Assembly: GCA_022747635.1 (NCBI GenBank)
Contig: JAKTNV010000017.1
Coordinates: forward strand, 2,291,501-2,355,500
DNA length: 64,000 bases
Direction of reading: 5' to 3'
Source of the DNA: Hetaerina americana
Taxonomy: Eukaryota > Arthropoda > Insecta > Odonata > Calopterygidae
Part shown: one piece after another, positions 23,421 to 37,400 of the stretch
Position numbering within the stretch: position 1 is the first letter of the stretch
How the letters are laid out: every line of letters starts with the position of its first letter
Translations under genes and position numbers: made by a program
Notes under the pieces: model-generated
What the model saw: the letters and a program-made list of their open reading frames with translations, nothing else
Told to the model about the DNA's origin: nothing
Databases searched by the model: none

Positions 23421-26400
23421 CCCTTTGCAGCGCTAGAGAGCGATATAAGAGAAATTTACAACTATCCGCGGTTCCCATTCCGCAACTCGCAACAATAAAA
23501 GTTCATGTCACCTTATATTGAAGAAATATGATGGCAAAATAAAATTAAGTCATGATCATCAACCGGCGATACATTCTACCCCTTACTGAAATAATAGACA
23601 TTTTTCACCATTGCAGCACTTTCAGGATAGTCTAAAGAATAGATAGGCAACGTAAATCAGGTTTACTAGTCACCACATTCTCACGACAAAAACTGGAGCA
23701 CAATTGTATATTTATTTCCGTATTAATTGGTTATTAACAAAAGAAATAATAAGCCGGTGCACATGAGCCTCATATTAAAATTAACTGCCAAAATCTTCTT
23801 TGCATCAATCTTCAACATACATGAAAAGAATACAACAAAAGAAAACACTTTAAGATGCCGAGGATAGTTTATTTATGGATATCGATGCTGAGAAACGTTT
23901 TGTCAATGAAATTGAAGAAAAACCTACTGATGCGGCCGTATTAAGGATTAATCACGATTATAGAATAATCTCATTATATATGACGAAAAAATCGCCATTA
24001 TTGACTACATGGGGCGTGGAAAGCAGGGCATTTTTTTAGTTTCTTATTTCTAAATTAGTTCTCTTCTCGAATTACAAAATGCAACACTTAAGTATCATGA
24101 AGTCGGGATTACAGCATTTTAAAAATTGCAGAGATGGTCATTAACAAGAAAAAAAATTAGAATTTCGCCCAATGAGTACAAAAGATGTGCTAACAAGCAC
24201 AGAATTAGGAGCCGGAAGTCGATCTCCGCGAAACAGCATCATAACAGCTGCATTCAACCAAGAAAATCAAAGCTATTATTCGCCGAAGTTGTATGATTAT
24301 GTCCTTGTTGGTGCACGGACTGGTTTAATGCGTCCATCCATTGGGTTTTCACTTGGCTGCCCCTCATAATGCAGTCGGTACAAATCATTCAGCATAATAG
24401 ATACGATATCAGATTATGATGACAACGCGAATGAATTTTCAATGGTAACTTAATGGAATGAAAATGTCCATCATATCGACGTCATTAGATTTACTGACTT
24501 CAGTTCTCACCGTTTCAGGCGATCGGAATAAATATATAAAACTAATGAAAGACTATTATAATTACAGTAGACGTGTGAGTAATAATTTAAGGTAGTATTA
24601 AACGACAATTGTGCTAGGAAAAAATTAACTATCACACCAGACGACCAAGATATAATTTTTAAGATCAGTAGCCTATTTTGGTGACCGCTATCCCATATAA
24701 CTTCCCCTGTATTATAAAGAGCTCAAGAATCATGTGCGAACAAAGGGTAAAGGAAATGTAGGTGGTTAAGTGCACGCAACGCTTTTTAAAACAGATATAT
24801 TCCGGGGCTTAAAATGTTTTGCCAGCAGTCAACCTTTTAGATTACACGAAATGTTTAGATCATGACAACTATGGAATCATCCTTCAAATGCATGAAAATT
24901 CAACTGACTCCCTTACACGAAATAAAAAGTCGACAAGAAGGCCAAAGAAAGATGATATTGATATTAATGTAGCCTACCGGTTAGTGCTGATCATTAATGG
25001 ACACAGGCTCTAACCATTGCTGTACTTTCCAGATTCTGAACACACTGACATAACAAAAACCACAAGTAAAAGAAAACCTTGAATTGAATTCCCCCTCAAA
25101 CTCAATTATATACGCGATTTTAGTAGTTGGCATAATAAATGGTCAATTCTAAGCATATTACACTAGAGATTATTGATTTAGACAGACATGACAAGGAAAT
25201 ACTACGAATGAGATAGTATTTATTTTTAAATGCGCTCCATTATTTACTTATGGACTTTTCCATCAGCATTCACGGTCACGTGGAGTATAAAAAAATACAC
25301 CGTTCTCCGGTTGGAAATTGAAATAATTAATTAGGGTTGCCATCAATCTGGAAATTTCTAACTGCGAATTTTACAGATTTTTTTCGGGTCACCGTTTCTT
25401 TCTCGAGAAGTGTTTGTACTTCGCGATACTGAGCTACTTTGAGGCCCTGTCTCGTTGAGTGGTTTTCATCCTCAAGTGTCTCGTTGAAGCCACTACCATA
25501 ATGGCTGTGTCCATAAGCTATCTGATTTGCGCTTCAAGGATTCTCATAAATATCATTATTTGGAATGGAATTTCAGAGCACGATTGTAAAATTCGGAATT
25601 TTCGAAATCTCATACACCTGTGAGTGAAATAAGGAGTTTCTCATTTTCAAATATTTTACGAAAATTCAGCTGCAATGATAGCGCAATAATAATTTCTGAG
25701 TAGGGTAATTAGTTCGCAGTTGCAAGCAAGAACATTTTGTAGCGTACATGTGTATTGCGCTTGAAACGGCATTTTTCCTTCTCCATATGAGAATTTCGGA
25801 ATTGAAACGGAAAAGCGAGGATGTTTTCAGGTCCCATGAACAAGTTTTGACAATTCTCAAATGATGCGTGTACTATATGTGATAGCTTCTTAGGTGGGCA
25901 AAATAACTATTAACCTGATTAGCAAAACATTCATATTCAAAATTTAAATACAGGGCATGAAATCGATGAATTTCGGGAAAAAACGCCCCACCGGAAGTTA
26001 CCGTTTCGGTCTTTGTTCAATGTGACAGTGACACCACCAAAATAGAAATAAAAAGAGAGGGAGATCTGAAATCCATTTTTCTATTAAAACTAATAAGAAT
26101 TTTCGTGAGGCACCATTTTCATTTTATGATAAAAATATGAAAAACAAGAGTTATTAGCATTAAAATCAAACCATTATACGAATAAAAGATTGTTTTTTCA
26201 TATTATATTCACTACGTCCTATGTTTCAAGTGAAATTTGTGTAACGTTGTACATCTGCAGGTTTTTAGTGTTCTTTCGGCCCTTTGGAATGTGATCACCA
26301 TAAAAAGCACATAGTCGCCATTATCCTTGATACGGCGAGTGTCGAGTCCATGCCACCACAAGAGAGAGTCGTCGAAAAATATTTTTCTTAGATAAAAATT

Positions 26401-29400
26401 TAAGAAGTGATGATTTCCAGACTACTTATTATTTCATTAAACTTTTTAGAGCCACACACGGAAAAACTTTTCAGAGGAATGGCACGGCTAATGAAAAATG
26501 CATTCGTCTAATTACATAATGAATGCCCTACCTTAAATAATAAAAAGGAAAATGGTTAGTGGAACATAATTTGCAACTAACATTTGATTATTTTCTTATG
26601 TATATCAGTGATCAGCTGGAAAAAAATGTCACGAGTTGCAAAAATGTCGCGAATTTCTGATTTCTCCAGATTCACCAGTGCACTCGGCGAACGGCGAAAT
26701 TTTGGAATAAAATTGACCGGTACTTTCGAATGGATAAAGGCCACTCAGAGCCAACAAATTCGAATCAATTCATAATTTCCGACGAAATTTATTCTGATGT
26801 GCTCCTCCTCAGTCGAGCAATTCTTGGCCTGTAGAGAACTGATTTTAGGAATTTAGAGCGGAGAGCGAACGTAACTTGTATTCTACCCGCAAATGCACAA
26901 ACTATACTAAATAACAGAAATTATGATTTTCCATTTTTTTTTTTTTTGTTAGGAAGCCCCGTTTTAGGCGACAAGCCTCTTCAGGGAGGGAGGGAGGGAG
27001 GGGAGACATGTGTAATGATTTTGAATATACCCGCCCATATTTCAGTTCTTGGGTTATAAATTTAATTTTTTAAATGCTTTCGGTAATAAATTCCACAAAT
27101 GAGCAATAAAAAATAATTTTTAATAAACATCATGGTAAATGTCGCGTTCGATTGATTAAAAACACCCATAACGGCAAATGCTGAATCGATCCGTCAAACG
27201 CCAACTCCCTCAGAAATATGGTGCTTTGCATGCCACCTGTGGTGGATTCGCAGAAGCACTACGCCTCTCGTGTCCAATATCGGCGGCAAAATGGCGGGCA
27301 AAACGTACGAATTTCAAATTTTTGCTCCCGAAAACTGACGCCTAAAATTCTTTAGCAAAACAGTTCACACCGATGGACGAAAAAGAACCCATAGTGAAGT
27401 TCAACTTCGACGAAATTTTGTAATACGAGATGGGGCATTCTTACGCCACGAATTTCAACGTTTTTCTCCAGGTGATGCAAACCAGATGAGGCAACGAAGA
27501 TGATGTCATAAAAAGACAGCGCCCAGTGATAAAAGATGTTTTGATATTTTATCGAAAATTCACATACAAATACTGATTTCCCCAGCGTAAAGCTTTTTAC
27601 CGGCCTTGAAATTTTAACGTTTTCACAATTCTACTTTTTGTGGCGTTGGGTGTCCCGCTGTCTTGTCTGGGTGAGGATTTCAAATTTTTGGTGGTAAGGC
27701 TGTGTGGCCGTTCAAAACCCATTTTCATCATGAGAATTGTGTTACTAAAAAGAAAATAAATTGTCCTGCGAAAATTCACCACGGCGAGTCCTTGTCATAG
27801 CCATCTATTACTTTTAGCAATCCCCAGTACAAAACCCATTTACATAGGGCAATGATCGCATTTTACGCCCTTTCATATCGATTTTTTTCAACGTTTAATA
27901 GCCCACAGAATCATTAGGAGAAGCTGGAATGGCATAGTCATCCCTCAAACATATGTCACATAAACAATATAACACGGAGACTCGTGAAAAATGAATATGA
28001 CAATCTTAATGCCTGCATATATTCCTTGGATAGTCTCTATCAATACGGGTAAAAGAAAGAATTCTGATTTCAACTCGCAATTTCACTAAAGATGATCCTT
28101 ACAGGATATTTTTAAAAAAACATGAACTGAAAATCAGCAATGTAACCTAATCACAAAAATGAGAAAAGGGAATTTGGCCAAAAGCACAATTTAAGAGTAA
28201 GGGAGTAAACAATTTGAGTACTTAAACGGAATCAGTCTATTCGAAAATTCCCACTCATGGAAACAATTTTAATGGCAACGAGAGGTGTACTTTAGTTAAG
28301 TAATCTGTAATAAATAAAAAAAAATTAAATGATGTGAATTGTGAAATACTTTATCATTGTTAAATTCCTCGTAGATAAGATGGAGAATTTATTAACAGAC
28401 CGATGATCTTATCAATGTGAAATATCTCTGTAATCCTCACCCGTTTCCAAAATTATTTGATTTGAACACATAATTGAAGGCACCAAAGGTAGAAAACTCC
28501 CGACTTTAGAAAAAGAAAATCAACAGGAGGACGGATTCGCAACAAAGTTATCTTTAAAGTATTAAAATATCGCTGATAACACTCCTGCCGAGAAATGCGA
28601 GGCCCCTCACGTTTATCCTCGACGAATCCCCGTGGAAATTACTTCGTGACAATGGATCACTCCATTTCAAAACAAAGGTAGGAGTTTCATATTTGAGAGG
28701 AAAATATGAATGGCACCATAGAAGGGAATGGTTTCCAAATCTCGTTTTCCTTCCTCACAATTGAGCAAACAGGTGTCGAACTTGCCTTTAAGATATTGCC
28801 CGATTTCTGTAATTTTGGAACTAGTGACTCATTCGCTTTTCTCTCTGACGAAATACAAATTGACTGCGCATTGCTGCGTTTGTTTAATGGCATCAGCATT
28901 CAAAATTTTCGCAATCCGAATTTTTTTCTAAAAAGACTATGGTCATTAGCGACCACAACAAGTTTATCAATCCCTAATACTTGTAGTGGCGTATTTCATA
29001 TGGAAAACAAATTTAAATATAATGAAATGAGAGTAATAAAGCCTATTATCACTTCTTAAGCGGCGGCGACCTTTGAATTGGAAACATATCAAATCTCCCC
29101 ATTGTAAATCGTAACACATAAAGCGACTTAAAGCTAAGATACATTAAAGGTAAAATTAACTACTAACCGTTAAGTATGAAAAACTAAAATTTCAGTAATA
29201 AGACCGATTCTTGTCAAAGATGGAAACTTCATAAAACGGAACCACATCAAAGCTGTATTTATCGTAATTACAACGTATATGTCCAGTGATAATTTTTTTT
29301 AATCGGTTAATCCTTTGCGAAAGGCGGAATCTTAGAGACGCGATGGGAGAGAACTCTACTTATACAAGTTGCATTTTCCGAAATATGGAGCCATGGAATA

Positions 29401-29945
29401 TGTGAAAATCGAAAAGTAAATCTTACACCGAAATATTATTTGATTTCCTAGCTTCAACTTTGGGTTGTAAAACATTAAAACGTCTACGCTCTTAAACCCT
29501 TTTCCGATGAAATTACTTCGTTTTTCTCCGTGCCTCTGGGATGTATAGCAAATGCATTCATGAACGAAAATATTCAACTTGTCCAGTCAAACCTTCACAA
29601 TAATATCATTGTCCACTATTATGGCGGAAACTATAACAGGGCAATATTTACGTGGTCCAGTGAACTGCGACAGATTTTATCGGTAGTTCAGAAGATTGTA
29701 TCGATACATTTCAGTATCAAGACCATCATTCCATAAGTTTAGGCATTAAAATCTCATATTACGGCTTCTTGTTTATTTTATTGACAAAAATTGTTTCATT
29801 AAATAAGTCAATGGGACCAGAGTTCATTGTACGATTATCAAGTTTAAATTCAAGGTAATTTTTCATATGTAAGAATCTTGATTTTTTTCTAAAGTTTATA
29901 GGTTATGCTGAGGTACGTTTGTTTCTATCCGGTGAGATTATTTTA
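23421..29945. other. Long AT-rich stretch, no gene supported
   Basis: This is the longest featureless interval. Visible items are a T-run at about 26934-26949 followed by a GGGA microsatellite (about 26981-27002), and a moderately CpG-containing patch at about 27230-27480 containing a short ATGGCGGGC frame that stops after 13 codons. Overlapping frames at 28706-29059 look like chance. Confidence 0.5.
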
Positions 29946-29950
29946 GATCA

Positions 29951-30310
29951 GTGTTTCCCAACGTGAAGGTACACCTTTTACTGTGGGGGGAGGCAATTCA
30001 ATTATAACGTTGCCTTCCTGACTTCATTACTGAAAAGGCAAACAACCATTGCCGGTAAAATTTATATGCACTTTTAAATTAAAAAAGTCATACCTATTTC
30101 CAGCACAGCCGTAAGAGTAATCGGAACACGCCAGCTCTTCCAGATTGCAATCCATTGGGATGAGGTTTTACCTATGCTCTTTTTTTATTGAAGTCTGTGT
30201 TTGTAATGCGCTTTTCCAGGGATCGGTTGGCAATAATGCGAAACGGGACATCTGAATATTTTAGACGCTGAGGTGGGGCATGATTCCAAAACAGTTTGGT
30301 AAACCCCGCT
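29951..30310 (+). mobile_element. Possible hAT-type relic
   Basis: The left end CAGTGTTTCCCAAC resembles hAT terminal inverted repeats. About 340 bases on, TTTGGTAAACCCCG is a decayed complement of it. No transposase and no clear 8-bp target duplication are seen, so the call is tentative. Confidence 0.25.
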
Positions 30311-31390
30311 CAACACGAACTGACTTAATGTCGTCAATTCTTCATAAATTTACGTCCCCAAGTAATGGTTAATAATTTTTTCGAATGGCAGTCTGAGCGT
30401 ATTGACCTGGTTGCATTAATGTTTTCTTTTATGAATCACATATAGTTGGAACATTACATCATTAGAAAGAGCGCAAGTGTTACACGATCACTTCAGAAAC
30501 TGGGACGAGAGATCCAGCAGCCAAGCAGAGAGCAAGCAAAACTAATGTAGGACTTTTAGAAAGGTACAGGGCACCCTGGTTTACTACTGGCAGCGAGGTC
30601 TTAATGACTACACACCACATCGGTGGATTAGATCACCCGGGTAAAAATAGAGAAATAGAAAACAGGTTAGATAGAACAAAATTTTCCTACATTCCTCGCA
30701 CGATTTACGTTCAAAATGAAGCCAAGTTTAAATACCCCATAAGTTCTAACAGAATAACCTCAATATCGTTTCCCATTTCTATCGTTACTGCTTCACATTT
30801 AAGTAACCACAATTACACACAAAGCTGGTGTCCCAGCAATTCCTTCCAAACATTAACGTAGCAGTTCGTAGGGTACGATATAGACATAAACGAGGTGTCT
30901 CTAAAAAGTTTAGACCTTAAATTCCAATTACGCCTTGCATAATTATTAAGAAAGGGTATTACATGTCCGTGAATATCCTTACGTATTCCGGCATTCCGAA
31001 AATGATCCCCTTTCCCTGAAAACAGGTAATGGGGCTTACTAGTGTACTCGCATGAAAAACAGCTTGCACATCTGTTACCCGTGGGGCAAGTTAATCTTTT
31101 TCATTCCTTCATATCTCCTCATTACAGGAGCTACAAAAATTTTCCTCTCGCCTCTCGAGGCGCGGATTGCGTCGGTGCGTGTCTGATGGCATCAACGGTG
31201 GAAAATAAAGGTCAATTCTTCGCTTGCTGCTTTAATCTAACGGAGAAAGTGAACTTGAGCCGGGCGAGGAATGAGCACGAAGTGTCGCTAGAGTCGCGAG
31301 AGTCTGCAAGCGATTTAAGTAGCAGCCAGACAACTGCTAGACTAACAGGTTGGAGGGAAACTCATCAAAACCAATTATGAAAAAGACGGA
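30311..31390. other. AT-rich DNA, no gene supported
   Basis: A 112-codon plus frame (31042-31380) lies in a slightly GC-richer patch but resembles nothing known. No repeats could be paired. Confidence 0.5.
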
Positions 31391-31394
31391 GAGC

Positions 31395-31560
31395 ATTTTT
31401 ATGAAGAAGATTCCACTGAGAAATTAGCACATGCATTTAAATTTCGTAAAGAGAAGACGATAGTTTCTCCCTGTGGTGAGGAAAATCGGAAATTGCTAAG
31501 TGAGATTCAAAGAAAGCGGGAAAAGCTGATGGAGAAGATATCGAGAGGTAGTGGCATGTG
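31395..31560 (+). mobile_element. Short LINE C-terminal fossil
   Basis: The plus strand reads GEENRKLLSEIQRKREKL then MEKISRGSGM at about 31477-31557. This is in register with GEERGLLGEIISRQEKWMKG of the LINE copy read from the minus strand at 47044-47310. Only about 30 residues align, so this is a small relic. Confidence 0.55.
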
Positions 31561-32769
31561 GAATAGATAGAAGAAAGAACAATACTCCAGTTATTGACCG
31601 TCCAACACTTAGTTTTAATAAGTACACCTCTAATAATGGATATGTGGATGATCATGAAATCACTAGTCAAGGAATATGTTGGCACCCTCGCTCACGGATG
31701 GCGATGAGCTGTCGGAATATTATAACGACATGTTACCCTGCTCTGGCCAAAAGGTAAAACCAAAAAGCTACTAAACCTTCATGCCGCTAGCACGGGCACG
31801 TACTATCAACCGGGACGAAAGACGGACGGAACACTTAACATCTACTGAGCGCGACATAGGTTTAATTTCCTCCGTAACTGCAAAAGACAGCAAAGGTTCT
31901 TTCGCCTCACTCATTACTGCGAGCATGGAACACCAAATAAAATTTGAAAAGGTGTTCAGCAAAAAATTCTGGTTATAATTATAGAACATTATCCACACAG
32001 TTCCTCTTAATCAATGATAAATACGCATTCTCGATGCCTAGCATTAACATTCCAAGCTTTTCTACAGTTGACTTCATCAATCGGAAGGACGTCGCAAGTA
32101 ACATATTCAATCAATGGATATTATAGGTACACTTGAAAAAAATCCTGGAGACCAGAACCAAGCCTCGAGACGTCTCCTTCTCGAGTAAACTGGAAGGCCT
32201 TTATGCCATCAAGGATGCCTGATTTCCGAGATATTCTTTGGTCATTTACATCAGCCAATGAGGGGATTCAATGAGAGTAAACATTTAGGAATGCAATACA
32301 CCCATTCGTTCAACTCTTTAAACAATGCCAGCAATAAAGACGTAGCCACAACATTTTCCATTATTAGACTGTCGGAACAAAACCTAATTTAATTAGTGTT
32401 AACATCAATTATAGTAATCACGAATGATTAAGCACGGATTTTAGATATGTTCGCAAAATTCTTACGAAATTAAGGGGAGGGGGAGAAATAAATTTATTGA
32501 AAATTCTTCCAAAAAGCGTATTGCACATAATACTCCTAATATAATGAGAAATTTTGCCTTCCTCACTCACTCGTCCAGGGTCATTTATCAGCCCAGCCGC
32601 GACCTGGGTTAGAGCTAAATATACTGCAGATGGCAGAACTGCACACTTTTTATTCGCAGAATAATTTTTTTTTAATTTCGAAAAATTAAAAAAAAGTGCT
32701 AAAACAGTTCCGCTAAAGGCGCCAAAGCGTCACTCATCCAACATAAATAAACGAAAGTAAACGCAGCAT
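31561..32769. other. AT-rich spacer
   Basis: No gene is seen. A T-run/A-run inverted repeat lies at about 32668-32696 (TTTTTTTTTAATTTCG then the complement). Confidence 0.55.
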
Positions 32770-33110
32770 GAATTTCTCGAGGCGTTCCCGTGACATCCAG
32801 GCAACCTTCCCAAGGAATAGAGGGTCTGTCACGGTGGCCACTCATGTTCCGAAACGGATACCCGAGCAGTCGCCCTAGGGATGATGACGCGAGCGGCCAG
32901 CGAGGCAACGTGCAGCGCAGATGGCCGGCCAGCGCCAGCCAATCAACGGGATATCTCCCCACACGATCCCATTTCTCCAAGTGCCCCCCGTCTTCCGGGA
33001 CGCAGCGCTGAGGAGAGCACTCCAAAATGTGTTTCCATCGCATGGGAACTTTTAAGATGTCTGGCCGTCTGAAAATCGTGCGAGGGGATTTCCTGATTAA
33101 GTCCAGCAAG
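32770..33110. other. CpG-rich island
   Basis: A GC/CpG-rich patch containing a CCAAT-type box (AGCCAATCA, about 32936-32944). Frames open on both strands are attributed to composition. It may be promoter-like, with no exon recognised. Confidence 0.4.
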
Positions 33111-33550
33111 GCTTTGGGAAGCCTCGAAGTATGCCTGAGTGATAAGGACCATACACCAAGAGCACATTAGTACTTTTTTTAAATATCTACTACGTCGGTC
33201 ATTTAAAACTCACAAGTAATATGCTCATGAATCTAGGATAGTGACCTGACTAAGTATTATGGCAAATATTATTAGAGAAGTTATTTCGAATTGGTTGGCC
33301 AAACCTTAATGATGTCCGTCGATGAACTGGGACCTTGTGGTTCAGTTTTCAAACAACACAAAACCCCGATACAGAGCTGATCAATTCAATAAAAATATCT
33401 ATACTGGATAGAACATATCACTTTAGTACCAGGAAAACGTGATGGTAACCTCTATATGCACGCATATTGAATTCAACACTTCAAAGGGAAGAAAAAAATC
33501 CTTAATTATAAGGCTCGGCTCCAAAGCAGAGTAATTCGAACAACTCGAAG

Positions 33551-33881
33551 CATTAATACGAGGGGATCGAGATGGTGCGGGGGCTAACGTACTGGCTTCC
33601 CACCCAGAGGGCCCGGGTTCATATCCCGGCGGTGTTGAATATTTTTCAGAGGTATCTCGATCCCTACTTGAGGTGCTTTGTGGAGGGCACTTTGAGTGAG
33701 TAGGCCGTCCGTCGGATGGGAAGTTAAGCTGCGGACCCCTTGGCGCCTTTCGTAAAGAGTAGGTTAATGCCGACGCCGGGTTTCTCTCCACCCTTCATCC
33801 TTTCCTGTCCATCCCCTATGGCGCAAATGACCTCAGCTGTCGGTCGCCTCCCCTAAATACTACTACTAACATTAATACGAG
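33551..33881 (+). repeat. Complete SINE (type B) with 12-bp target duplications
   Basis: The identical 12-mer CATTAATACGAG flanks the element at 33551-33562 and 33870-33881. The body 33563-33869 (307 bp) starts with a tRNA-like head (A-box region GGGGGCTAACGTACTGG; B box GGGTTCATATCCC at about 33612-33624), has a GC-rich central body and ends in a (TAC)n tail (about 33857-33868). The B box departs from the consensus, so it may not be transcribed well. The duplications show insertion by target-primed reverse transcription, which needs a LINE in trans. Confidence 0.9.
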
Positions 33882-36800
33882 AGGCAAAATTGGCTTGTCC
33901 CCAGGATACGAGTTGACGAGATGTGCAGAGCAGTATGAACCGACACCGTATCAGGCTATAAATATTATTATTATTCAGGGATTTTGGCTTCTCAGTTTGA
34001 CCAATAAAATATAAATAATTAGTGTATTGTTTCTCTTATCATGGTCAATTCTAATTTAATTCAATTACATTGTGTTAGTCGCTCAGAAAATTAATATTTC
34101 GACAAGTTTCAGTCGTTGTTTGCACTAATTTTGTATCGTGGTTGGTGTTCCAACATCCCCAGCCTCACGTTTCTATGGATTCCAAAAAAAACAGCAACGA
34201 CGTAAAGCATATAAGGAAGCGAAGGGAGATAGAAAAGAGATAAAATTGGTATTATCACTCGAAAGCGAGTACGGGTCTTTGACATTGGAAGTAGAATGTA
34301 CTCATGTTTGCTAGATAAGGTGAAAGAGTGCTGTCGAAGTCAGGCATGACTTTCTTTAAATTGCGGTGAGAAACCATCCGAGTTGAGGAGCATTTTTATC
34401 CTAAATTATGGTTTAAAGAAACTCCCTGCGCCAATGGCGAGGGCTGAGTGAATGAAAGGGAGATGAGAATATACATATCATCATCGTCTATTCCGAATCC
34501 AGTCAACGAAGTATCAGTTAATCATTGCTAACTCCCGCATTCGCTACGCACTGCATATGGAATGCCAACCTCGATATTTTAATTATACAGGTATTTGTCC
34601 CATTACTGACACTGCATTCATAGATTTCGTTTCCAAGAGACAGTTCCCTTGGTAAAACCAAATAGAAAAAAATGGGAATGCTTGTTACTTGTATTTTGGA
34701 AATATTGCGCGGTGCATATGAATGTCATTTAAATAAACAAATCGCACCCATTTTTTACCATTCTTATTTCTTATCTTACTTCCCACTAGAACCGTACGCG
34801 AGGAAACATGTAGCGTGACAAGGAATGCGGCAAAAGCTGCTCAAATTCCCTCCACAATGCCAATTACGCGTAAAAAGCGAAGCCCTTAGACTGCTCGCCG
34901 TCCGCGAGAAAGTCGCTGCCAGAATGGAATCAAGTCAATAAAATATTCAGACGGATTTCATTTTCCCTCTAAGCATGAATGCGAAGACGCAGCTATTTGT
35001 TGGAAACTCGCAAATCCGGTGACGGTGACGGCTGAATGTCGAGACCTAGTCATAAGATCATCACGAGGAAGGAAACCCAATGGTTTCCCGAATGGGAAAC
35101 ATGAAATCCCTGTCAGTCACCGTTGTGGCTGACAGCGAGTGGGTGGGGGATTGGATTACCTAGCCTACACACCCAGGCCACAGGTCGCGAGTAGCCGCCT
35201 GACAGTCGACTCGCAACTACGTTATGTAGCACACATTATACCTGGCTGTATCCTTAATCGCCACTTGAAATAGTCGCTTTTGAAAAGTATTATCAAACTT
35301 GATTAGACTCTCATTCCGTAAAATTTGAGTTACTCAGACATTCGAGTAAAACTAATTTCACTGAGAATGGTTCATCTCTGCCAAAATTTCACTCATAAGA
35401 ATTAACTATGCGTAAAGCTTAAGAAATCGGTGGGGAAATTTCCTGCTTTGGGCTCTTTCCGAATGTTTCCAGGGAATTTCTGAATGGAAAAATTCACGGA
35501 CAGCCCATAACCTATCATTTAATGAGAAAAAAATCAAGATAAACAATTATACCAATTTTGCGATATCATAAACACGATTTATTCATATTCTTTGTTGCCC
35601 GTTTTATCCTCAAATTGCAATTGTGAAGTGAGCGTGACTCCGATTTTCAGAGCACGATAGCTCAAAAACTATCGATTACTCTAACTGGCGCACTCAAGAA
35701 GATTTTTTGAGTTGATAAAATATTTACAATTAAACAAAAGAAAGAAAAACATTTATGGACTGGGGATTCTGCAGTCCTTTAAGGACCACCAGCATCATTA
35801 AAATCCAAATTGAGGTGCGTTGAAAAAGAAATTTGAAAGTTCTTAGCTAATTAAAAAAAACTCGAAGCACCCATCGCCCTGACCTGGAATTCTATACGAT
35901 AGGCAGTCTTCACTGCTTCTTTCAATGATTAACGAAAGCATATCCTCGCTAGGTCCTCAAAGAGATACTGACAAAGGGCTTTCATTGTTTGGAGGAGAGC
36001 GATTTCAATTTAAAGATCATATCTCCGCTTAACTGGTGTTTCGATCTCAACGGTAGAGCAACCAACCGCGTAACGGAAGTGCGGTTCGCCTCAAATTTGA
36101 AATTACCAAAATCTAGCCTAGAGATCGAGTTTTCCGAGACCAAGAGACCCAAGGAGCTACGCCAGTATAGTGAGTGCTTCGTCCGATTAATAGTCATGTA
36201 AACAGTGCCCTCACTGAAACTTTCACGTTTTAGAATGTTTTTTACAGAATGGAAATGCAACCGATTAATCTGCTCGTTGCCGCAGCATGGAGAGATTAGG
36301 AGAGAGTGTGGTTGAGATGACCACATTTTACGAGGGATTTCCCCAAACACGATTGCTCGTTCCTTCTTCCGACCGACTCGCAAAAAAAGCCGCGAAGAAG
36401 TTCTTCCATAGGCCGGAACCCCTGAGACTGAACGGCCTTGCTTTAAAATCGCAAAAATATTTATATTAATGCTTTCAAATCGCAGAAATCAGTTCCATCG
36501 TGATATGGACACTGACATTTATCGAATCGAAGATTTGTCACCGTCAGTGAATTATGCACAACCACGGGCTGATTTTAATGGGGTACAAGGGTACCCCCTC
36601 CCCACACAGAATTTCCTAACTCTCCAAAAATTACTATTTCATTTATTCGTGCTACGGTTTTTATTTCATGATAAAATATGTATAACGAATTGAATATTTA
36701 TACTTACAAATAGATTTCATTCACTACAACATAAATATGCAACCCATGGAGAATTACTCCATAGTTTAGGAATGCATGGATGGAGACTTCTTCGGTCTCA

Positions 36801-36985
36801 TTTATAGCATACACTAGGGAATATGTTGTTTGCCGGAATACTTCGTTAGATCGGTATTAATTTCCATCCCACAGCGAGAAAAGAAAGAGAATGTCGGGAA
36901 TATAGGATCGTAAGTTTGATTCCAAACGCATCATTAACAAAAGGATGGAGAAGAATACATGTTATTACTAAAGGGAAGGAATCTC
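33882..36985. other. AT-rich DNA with small hairpins
   Basis: No gene was recognised. A short hairpin (CTGTCAGTCAC / GTGGCTGACAG, 35110-35135) lies in a GC-richer patch (34790-35230). Frames at 35982-36383 overlap on both strands and match nothing. Confidence 0.5.
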
Positions 36986-36989
36986 GGAA

Positions 36990-37400
36990 AGAGGAAAAGT
37001 GAAATCTCGTGAGGAAGTCATCAAATCAGTCAAATTTACCGATGATCAAGCATTATTTAGCCAACCAGCCAAGGGACCACAGTTACCCCTGAGCGCATTA
37101 AATGATTAGTGCGATAGACTTGTGATGAAAATCAATGAGAAAATAACAAAGTTAATGAAGTTTCTGCGAAAAGAAAAACCAGTTTGGCCTTAGAAAATGT
37201 TGCGGATAAGAATGGAAAAAATGAAATGAACGGAAAGGAAACTGGAAGGGTATTTTGAGTGGTAATGGATAGCTGAAGACGGTGGTAGAAGGTAGAATGT
37301 TAGGTAGACGAGGCAGGAAATGACCTGCTCCCTAGAAAGTTTGAATCGGTTCGTGCCTACAATGCAGGTGAAGCGTTCATCTCGACTCAAAATTCAAGGG
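36990..37400 (+). mobile_element. LINE reverse transcriptase fossil with ADD-type box
   Basis: The plus strand reads EEVIKSVKFTDDQA at about 37011-37052. This matches the catalytic aspartate box of non-LTR reverse transcriptases (KFADDxA), here with alanine changed to threonine. Downstream, with one stop, it reads CDRLVMKINEKITKLMKF, the usual CxxxGLxINxxKTKVM region. At about 37207-37250 it reads RMEKMK*TERKLE, matching the WRRMEKxKWTxRKxxEEVL segment. The catalytic core is therefore recognisable, but stops, a deletion and decay make it dead. Confidence 0.75.
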
